Made by a program: the position numbers and the translations under genes
Shown here: positions 6,701 to 10,111 of the stretch, one piece after another
Layout of the letters: every line of letters begins with the position of its first letter
How positions within the stretch are numbered: position 1 is the first letter of the stretch
Notes under the pieces: generated by a model
Databases searched by the model: none
Told to the model about the DNA's origin: nothing
Seen by the model: the letters and a program-made list of their open reading frames with translations, nothing else
Origin: Planctomycetota bacterium
GTDB taxonomy: Bacteria; Planctomycetota; Phycisphaerae; UBA1845; Fen-1342
Direction: 5' to 3'
NCBI GenBank assembly: GCA_030616465.1
Contig: JAUWXH010000027.1
Location: 1-10,111 of the forward strand
Length of the DNA stretch: 10,111 nucleotides

Positions 6701-9390
6701 CCCTTGATCGGCGCGCCGCGCATCACAACGCGCTCATCGAAATCGAAGCGCAAGTAAGCCTTGGCGAGCTGATAGGTTTGGACGTCGAACGTACCGGTGA
6801 AGGTGGGGCCGCCGGGGCGGCGGGCAATGAGCTTGTACTGACCGACCGGCGCATCCTGGGGCACGCGGAACTGGGTGGCGAACGAGCCGTACTCGCTCAG
6901 CCGCAGCTCCTCGGTGTGCAGCACGCGGCCCTTGGCGTCCACCACGTCCAGCGTCCAGCGCAGGCGCTGATCGTCGGGCTGGGTCGGCAGTGCGTACTGC
7001 TCGTCTTTGACCTCGCGCAGGATGCCGCGAATGTTGACCGCCTGGCCGGGGCGATAGGCCGGGCGATCAGCGTAGATATACCCACGTGGCGACAGACCGG
7101 TCGAGAACTCCAATCCGTGGAGCGAGAGGGCGTTGCCGGCGATGTGCCCGTCGCGCTCGGCGAAGACGGCCAGGTTTTCCAGGTCCTTGAGCTTCTTGTC
7201 CTTGCCGAGCCAGACGCCGTCCGCGTCGGTCTTCCCCGAAAGCAGGACCTTGGAGCCGTCCGAGACCAGCACGTTGACCCCCGCGGCCGGCGTCTGCGCC
7301 CGCATGTCCTGGGCGAAGACGAACCCCTGGCGGCGGGAGCTCTTGATAATGACGTCGATGTCGGAGCGGATCAGCAGGGTGGTGGCTTCGAGCTTCCGCG
7401 GCGGGCCGCCGCCGGGGGCGCTCAGCTTGGTATTGTCGTTGCTGACGTTGACGGCGTAGACACCGGGGCCGTCGAACGGGATTTCGAGCTGCTGGGTGAT
7501 GGGCTTGTACTTGGCGTAGCCGGCAACCTCAATTTCCAGGGTTTTGTCCGGATCGATCAACAACAGGTCGAGCGTCTCCACGCCGCGCAGACTGTGGCTC
7601 TTGCGGAAGTAATCCTCCATGTCGATGCGGTAGAGCTTGACGGTAAGCCGGTCGATGTTGCGGAGATCGACGCGGACTCGGGCCGGCTCGTCGGTGCGGA
7701 AGACGCGCGCGGTAACCAGCAGCAGGCGGGTCGCGTTCATCTTGGCGACGCGCTGGCGCGCCCGCTCGGCCCACTGCGACCAGGTCAGCTTCTTGTACGC
7801 CTCGATGGCGGCTTCGAGGTCCTTGATCTTCTCCTCGAACGTCTGGCCGATGCGGAACTGGGCCTGCCCGGACTGCTCAGTGTTGGGGAACTTGTTGACC
7901 AGGCGTCGCCAGTGCGTGATCGGCTCGTGCCAATCGGGCTTCTCGCCCGCCTTCTCGCCCTGCTGCTGCTCGCGATAGGCCAGGTCGCCGAAGTAGTACA
8001 GGATTCGCGGCGCGCGGGCGTCGAGCGGGTACTTTTGGAGGAATGCGGTCCACGCCTGGCGGGCATCGTCGTAGCGTTCATCCGCAACGGCGTCGGCGCC
8101 AACCTGATACTCCGCATCGACGATCGCCTGCTGCGAGGCGGACCAATGCGGCCCGGTCGGGTATTTGCCCACGTACTCGTTCCAGGCGGCAATCGCGTCC
8201 GGGTACTTCTTCTGGGCGAAATAGAGCCGGCCGATGCTGAACAGGGCATCCTGCGAAAGCGTCTCGGCCAGCTTGCGCGTGTCGTCGTCGGCCGGGTCGA
8301 TCACCTCGCGGTTGATCAGCGCGCGGTAGGCCGCGATCGCCTCGTCGTGTCGGCCCAGATGGGCATAGGCTTTGGCGATGTCGTGGGCCGCCTGGATCGC
8401 CTGCTTGCTGCTAGGGAACGCACTCAGCAGCTCCTCAAGCGCTTGGACGCCGAGCGTGAGAGATTCGGTGTTGGGCGGCTGCGGGATCTGGTAGGTCTTG
8501 GAGAGCAGATAGGTGGCCGTGATCCACTGTTCGCGCTGCTGCCGCCGGTCCGGGTCCACCTGGTCCAGCAGGGTAAGCAGATCCTGCCAGGCCCGGCGTG
8601 CGCCGATCAGGTCGCCGGCCGCCAACCGACACTCGCCCAAGCCGACTCGGGCGGGGATGAGGTGCTTGCCCGGCTGTGAGGCCGCCGATGGCAAGGGCAG
8701 CCCCACGTTGCGCAGTTTCCGCAATTCGCGGTACGTATCGTCGAAAACCAGCAGGTACTGCTCATATTGACCGGCCGCGTCGCCACACTGCCCCAGCTTC
8801 TGCGTGCACAACGCCCGCCGGAACAGAATCCGATCACGCAGCTCCTCCCCCGGCTCAAGCTCAAGGGCCCGCTCATAGAAAGTCCGGGCCCGCTGGTAAT
8901 CGGGCCTGGTCAGCGTGTCCGCCGGCTTGAAATGCTCCTCGGCAAACCCGAGATACACCTGCGCAACCCGGCCCTTGCGTTCGTCGCCGACCAGCGCGCG
9001 CACGCGCTCCGCGTAGATGCGCTCGGCGGCTTCAAACTGCTTGAGGGCCACGTGCCCGTCGGCCTTGCGGAAGCGGGCCTTGTGGGCCCAGGCTCCGCCC
9101 GGGAACTGCTTGAGCTGCTCATCGAATTGGGCGATCGCCTCCTGGTGCCGATTGTCGTACAGCAGGGTGAGCCCGCGGCGGAACAGCAGGTGCTCGCGGG
9201 CGGACTCGTCAGCGCCAGCCAACGCGGCATCAATCAGCTCGATCGCCCGCTGATATTCCCGGCTGCGCAGGGCCTGGTTGATCTCAGCGTCGGGGTCGCC
9301 GGGCAGTGGCGCCTGCCCGTCCGCTGACGCAATCGGACACACTCCCATCAAGAAAGCGAGCAAGGCCGGCAGGATTCCGATTCGGTTCAT
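784..9390 (-). CDS. Giant secreted alpha-2-macroglobulin-like protein with TPR solenoids at both ends (2868 aa)
   Basis: Start: ATG at 9390 with AGGAG 8 bases upstream. A TTG ten codons earlier has no ribosome binding site. Residues 1-23 look like a signal peptide, cut after ASA; Cys18 lacks a lipobox. Order: TPRs about 40-545; MG1-like and Ig-like beta domains 550-760; MG2 about 766-870 with YADRPAYRPGQAV; further MG domains to about 1275; Arg/Gly-rich bait-position segment about 1291-1495; A2M domain from YFPEVAYWNP (1496); helical toroid 1690-1990 with NDDGGWPW and SDPWMTSHVAWAL; bMG10-like domain about 2000-2222; second TPR block 2228-2560; second MG1/Ig-like module 2600-2800; charged tail. 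Known: family members with a CxEQ thioester trap proteases covalently. No CxEQ exists here, so trapping is non-covalent or the role is structural or adhesive (inference). No membrane span beyond the signal peptide; expected outside the inner membrane. It is longer than the roughly 1500-2000 aa usual for bacterial members. Exact function is unknown. Confidence 0.95.
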   Translation of the reverse strand: MNRIGILPALLAFLMGVCPIASADGQAPLPGDPDAEINQALRSREYQRAIELIDAALAGADESAREHLLFRRGLTLLYDNRHQEAIAQFDEQLKQFPGGAWAHKARFRKADGHVALKQFEAAERIYAERVRALVGDERKGRVAQVYLGFAEEHFKPADTLTRPDYQRARTFYERALELEPGEELRDRILFRRALCTQKLGQCGDAAGQYEQYLLVFDDTYRELRKLRNVGLPLPSAASQPGKHLIPARVGLGECRLAAGDLIGARRAWQDLLTLLDQVDPDRRQQREQWITATYLLSKTYQIPQPPNTESLTLGVQALEELLSAFPSSKQAIQAAHDIAKAYAHLGRHDEAIAAYRALINREVIDPADDDTRKLAETLSQDALFSIGRLYFAQKKYPDAIAAWNEYVGKYPTGPHWSASQQAIVDAEYQVGADAVADERYDDARQAWTAFLQKYPLDARAPRILYYFGDLAYREQQQGEKAGEKPDWHEPITHWRRLVNKFPNTEQSGQAQFRIGQTFEEKIKDLEAAIEAYKKLTWSQWAERARQRVAKMNATRLLLVTARVFRTDEPARVRVDLRNIDRLTVKLYRIDMEDYFRKSHSLRGVETLDLLLIDPDKTLEIEVAGYAKYKPITQQLEIPFDGPGVYAVNVSNDNTKLSAPGGGPPRKLEATTLLIRSDIDVIIKSSRRQGFVFAQDMRAQTPAAGVNVLVSDGSKVLLSGKTDADGVWLGKDKKLKDLENLAVFAERDGHIAGNALSLHGLEFSTGLSPRGYIYADRPAYRPGQAVNIRGILREVKDEQYALPTQPDDQRLRWTLDVVDAKGRVLHTEELRLSEYGSFATQFRVPQDAPVGQYKLIARRPGGPTFTGTFDVQTYQLAKAYLRFDFDERVVMRGAPIKGSIVIQYHYGEPVAGKTVEYAMHDPFTGEEIHRSGVTDKDGKVAFEFDSTSLPEEAGVGFSARQADLGIETTATVFVAVRAFRAKVKTPRPLYLSEEPVEVTVETKDLKGEPLGKEMTLTAFLRTYTPGQRRQQRQVAQAAETASWADTKVTSVEVKTDAKTGRGRASLKLTKGGTYVLRAEGKDRFDHTVSAEAAVQVSDDKDKTRIRVFTDRQHYKVGEAIALDIHSRLAIYPNPERKRGADLNRDRQGAAHLALITYEGEEIIGYRTLKLAPGHNRFDLPVEHEHFPNFAVSVTVMDVSRGRPDITAVSAVRLHTAAREFTVERQLSITLKPDRETYRPRDEMTVEIAVTDQQGKPVQAEVGLAMIDNALLSRFPDRTPDIVAFFNEGAYRRAAMRTETSCTFRYQAQTRGMLTELLAEGQRLEEERERYARRAARPSARLADADLDGAPQSMGRELQLDMTQRLDASGVVDLRRRRAGRRGRGFVAGDVPQLGEVLRGGRAAGLFGGQGGGRFDAPHHFLTDLAEGPWAAASYGYEVAGKPVVLGVPFDRISAGKKLILEADKMTHSLIVSASPEEQREIEGMLAEIVRSAPPRTYFPEVAYWNPRVTTDADGKATVKIVMPDSSTKWQLVARGVTRETLCGSGKADVLAKHDFFVELLTPPTFMEGDKFHPLARVHCLTAYTGKIDVELKGDKLATQKRTIDVDGSGVFDVEFDAIDIKEAGELSLEVPAATQTAVPDAERKLADVVTRAIPVRPWGMRIEAHAAGVGTDTDFVELELPKPPGEGGEYHDLRLTVAVGPGMQRWLIEEALERGPRWEFIERSLKGWKATPPRTHADTASALLGCLYAADYLRAQGGGEDTADVRLLNDRAAGLIAQLLAAQNDDGGWPWCGKGSGSDPWMTSHVAWALGKARHDGHPIAEQPLKTLTAYLNKAFADARPTQTELKAVVLYGVSWVAKAEYAHANRLYRNRQSLSNAALGHLALTFVRLDRKSIAVELLGVLGHRMREIRRGVKTCRMLSGDDSSAWMNSELEVTALALLAQLSVDVRAANVRPMVDYLVSAARADGWRPHKAKGTVIAALATYYGRAEQERANYTLAVSVNGREVRKLTSDDGGSIRIDLDEADLEPRKQRVDFAFAGRGEYAYAVTLSGFSRRFPHPDRVPRDVLRVYGRQVTPPALEYKGRVVPAGFSVARDYKWFQNGTGNQPVGAVIPVAVRVRRYDRSENPAGDRDYVVVQEIIPAGCRLLTETISGNHLAYDYTDHVLTLYYGSRRNVDWLRYRMVATTPGTYRIPSTIARSLYRPSVMHLNLDDQVLTVLARGTKSPDEYRMTPDELYNFGRLHYDDGDYEAAAEFLTQLIGGKWVLRDEPYRESIRMLLTAALKREDAEGTVNYFEILKEKYPDLVIPFARIVQVADAYARTGQHERAYLIYRATADASFVRDSSVGGVLQDEGRFLESIDFLEDLWREYPDTPQVESIYYALSQTLYARAENAGSVRPRSATADRGAGRVTRADIIGEAIRLLESFLALYPESPIADEASYSLANAYLDLDDFKTVLDRTAESIQLFPESKWLDRYRYIQALAYFHLGSFEHARELAEQVAAATFRDEQGLERPSPNKWLALYIIGQIYHAQNQTAKAIEYYKKVKSRFSDADEAIGYFEHKFVELPEVTIFHPDADGFREAGEWAKRLRAKEETAGGGAGGAPSARAYAKPFVQLGYRNIKSAVLQVYRVDLMKLALIEKNLSQITSVNLAGVKPILEKTIPLGDGHDYVDKSVRVELNVARSQPELEAATGESADEQAGAYLVICRGDDLFSSGLVLITPLTLEVQEDLASQRVRVNVVDAITRSGLKNVHVKVIGTGMDRFVSGETDLRGVYVADAVGGYPTAIARDADGHFAFYRSEGALLAMAGPADAQVEMAAEKEAVQRTKADYRKNLQLENKAIQESNIGKLKGMFKQPQKKGVQVQQAE
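2177..2207. repeat. Imperfect palindrome inside the giant gene, in a TPR linker
   Basis: CGGTCGGCCG (2177-2186) faces CGGCCGGACCG (2197-2207) around a 10-base loop, complementary except for one extra base. The 9-mer CGCGGCCGG also occurs twice directly (2163-2171, 2195-2203). The minus strand reads it in frame as about RPRSATADRG (residues 2397-2406). This sits in a Gly/Arg-rich linker (about 2392-2412) between a TPR helix ending in LYARAE and one starting ADIIGEAIRLLE. It looks like an in-frame insertion of a small palindromic element, but could be a GC-rich linker by chance. Confidence 0.45.
5760..5780. repeat. Perfect 9-bp inverted repeat inside the giant gene
   Basis: TCACGGCTG (5760-5768) and CAGCCGTGA (5772-5780) are exact reverse complements around a 3-base loop. 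On the minus strand they encode ITAVSAV (about residues 1204-1210), within SRGRPDITAVSAVRLHTAA, between two macroglobulin beta domains. Compared with the short loop I would expect before REFTVERQLSITLKP, the stretch looks about 14 residues longer. This fits a second in-frame palindromic insertion. Confidence 0.55.
5976..5997. repeat. Planctomycete-type NPERKRG repeat inserted in frame
   Basis: The plus strand reads CCCCTCGCTTGCGCTCGGGG followed by TT, with complementary CCCC/GGGG ends. On the minus strand it encodes exactly NPERKRG (residues 1132-1138). From memory, this DNA word, read as NPERKRG or NPKRERG, recurs many times in planctomycete genomes, often in spurious or interrupted frames. 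Here it lies in a macroglobulin domain between IHSRL and LALITYEGEE, where a short turn is expected. About 20 residues (1129-1148) look inserted without breaking the frame. Confidence 0.65.
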
Positions 9391-9398
9391 GACGCACA

Positions 9399-9403
9399 CT
9401 CCT
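9399..9403 (-). promoter_or_regulatory. Ribosome binding site of the giant gene
   Basis: The minus strand reads AGGAG, 8 bases before ATG at 9390. It chooses this start over the TTG at 9420, which has no such site and would put MSPHPPGVCV in front of a good signal peptide. Confidence 0.8.
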
Positions 9404-9429
9404 GGTGGGTGGGGAGACAAGCAGGACGT

Positions 9430-9457
9430 TTTATGGCGTGGCGAGCGTACGTGTTAC
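9430..9457 (-). promoter_or_regulatory. Weak promoter candidate for the giant gene
   Basis: On the minus strand GTAACA (9457-9452, 4 of 6 to TTGACA) lies 16 bases upstream of CATAAA (9435-9430, 4 of 6 to TATAAT). Transcription would start near 9423, about 33 bases before the ATG. It is the best pair I found in the 228-bp gap, but the match is weak and could be chance. Confidence 0.25.
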
Positions 9458-9608
9458 CCCGCACCGCCTCATCGGCGAACATCTCGTTCCGTCGCGCACT
9501 TGGCATGGCGCTGTGCTTAGACGCCACAAACCCGTGATGGTTCCATAGTTACTACGCAGAACTCGCCGGCGGGTTGCGACAACCGATCCGCAAATCCGCG
9601 GCGGGGCC

Positions 9609-9628
9609 CCGGTCCGGCTCAGGACCGG
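9609..9628. other. Hairpin straddling the oxidoreductase stop codon
   Basis: CCGGTCC (9609-9615) and GGACCGG (9622-9628) form a perfect 7-bp stem. The 6-base loop GGCTCA contains the stop (TGA on the minus strand, 9619-9621). It is very GC-rich but not followed by a T-run in the direction of transcription. It may slow or end the oxidoreductase transcript, but it is not a standard intrinsic terminator. Confidence 0.4.
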
Positions 9629-10111
9629 TCCAAGTCGGGAACCTCCAACTGCTCGCCGCCTTTGAGGGCCGACTCGTGCGCGACGATCCCGGGAACCGTC
9701 ATCGCCAGCGCCTCATCGAGATTGACAGCCGGCTCACGCTCCTCCACCAATGCGGCGACGAACTCATGCGTCAGGAAAGGGTGCGATCCGCCATGTGCAC
9801 TCCCGTGCCGCATCGGCTTGGGCAACAGGTGATGGAAGTTGGGTAGCTCGGTCCGTTGCGGTGCCCTGGGCCCGATGATCTTCAACCCACACGCGGAGCT
9901 GGGCATGTAGTACGTCATGTCGGTGCCGAACCACTGGGCCCGCTCCCCCTCGGACCGGCCGTTCCAGAACACCCCGCAACGGCATATGTGCCCGCGGTCG
10001 GTCTTGAACAACGCCATGCAGGAACCGAAGGGGTTGTTGTAGACGTTGTCCTTCCACGCGGGTTCGTCCGGCGGGGTCCACCCCAGGCAGGAGACTTTCG
10101 TCAACCGCTCC
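9619..10111 (-). CDS. Gfo/Idh/MocA-family oxidoreductase, C-terminal part (runs off right edge)
   Basis: Seen: 164 residues in an open frame that continues past the right edge. TTG at 10104 is an internal Leu codon, because the frame stays open upstream and reads ERLTKVSCLGW. The remaining segments (ICRCGVFWNG, GERAQWFGTD and YYMPSS, then GSHPFLTHEFVAALVEER, TVPGIVAHESALKGGE and EVPDLD at the end) follow the C-terminal alpha/beta domain of the family. Known: these are NAD(P)-dependent dehydrogenases acting mostly on sugars, inositols or related polyols. The nucleotide-binding Rossmann half is outside the window, so cofactor and substrate cannot be judged. Planctomycetes carry many paralogues, some exported, and a signal peptide here cannot be checked. 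The gene ends 228 bp before the giant gene, so close coupling is unlikely. Confidence 0.92.
   Translation of the reverse strand, partial: ERLTKVSCLGWTPPDEPAWKDNVYNNPFGSCMALFKTDRGHICRCGVFWNGRSEGERAQWFGTDMTYYMPSSACGLKIIGPRAPQRTELPNFHHLLPKPMRHGSAHGGSHPFLTHEFVAALVEEREPAVNLDEALAMTVPGIVAHESALKGGEQLEVPDLDRS

Noticed and set aside
6109..8679. 856-codon open frame on the plus strand
   Set aside because: It is entirely antisense to the MG and TPR domains of the giant gene. It is long only because of high third-position GC, and no domain or signal is recognisable.
9337..9388. Lipoprotein signal at Cys18 of the giant protein
   Set aside because: The residues before the Cys are L-M-G-V, which does not fit the lipobox (L-[AS]-[GA]-C). 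An ASA signal peptidase I site follows shortly after.
9391..9420. Ten-residue N-terminal extension of the giant protein from TTG at 9420
   Set aside because: There is no Shine-Dalgarno before the TTG, while AGGAG is well placed for ATG at 9390, and the ATG start gives a clean signal peptide.
784..10111. Multi-gene defence or secretion system around the giant gene
   Set aside because: Only three genes are visible and their families (PilM, macroglobulin, sugar-type dehydrogenase) share no known system. No pbpC-like partner, as found beside E. coli yfhM, is present in the window.

Overview
The window reads as GC-rich bacterial chromosome, most likely from a planctomycete (Planctomycetota). The evidence is a very large secreted alpha-2-macroglobulin/TPR protein, a PilM whose N-terminus matches planctomycete PilM as I remember it, a Gfo/Idh/MocA oxidoreductase of the type these genomes carry in many copies, and an in-frame NPERKRG-coding repeat familiar from that phylum. 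The phylum call is inference; no rRNA or other taxonomic marker is present.

Layout: all three genes are on the minus strand, so transcription runs from right to left. At the right edge (9619-10111) is the C-terminal third or so of a Gfo/Idh/MocA-family oxidoreductase. A 228-bp gap follows, with a weak promoter candidate and a clear ribosome binding site. Then comes one giant gene (784-9390, 2868 aa), which fills 85% of the window. A 538-bp gene-free gap (246-783) holds a dispersed-type inverted repeat next to the giant gene's stop, an A+T-richer patch with a promoter candidate, and two tandem hairpins. At the left edge (1-245) is the start of pilM, with a textbook Shine-Dalgarno. The dense open frames on the plus strand and in other minus frames are GC-driven shadows.

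The giant protein is the main interest. It has a signal peptide, then a TPR solenoid, an MG1-like pair of beta domains, MG2 and further macroglobulin domains, and an Arg/Gly-rich bait-position segment that ends in a piece resembling a secretin N-domain. After these come the A2M domain, a thioester-type helical toroid without the CxEQ thioester motif, a bMG10-like domain, a second TPR solenoid, a second copy of the MG1-like module, and a charged tail. At least three short palindromic DNA segments lie in frame inside the gene, at points where the protein looks locally lengthened. This suggests small mobile repeats tolerated within coding sequence.

The three genes do not form an obvious pathway. 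PilM is cytoplasmic and belongs to the type IV pilus/type II secretion platform. The macroglobulin-like protein should act outside the inner membrane. The oxidoreductase is a metabolic enzyme. Gap sizes and separate ribosome binding sites suggest largely independent transcription units. No tRNA, rRNA, CRISPR array, insertion sequence or transposase was seen.
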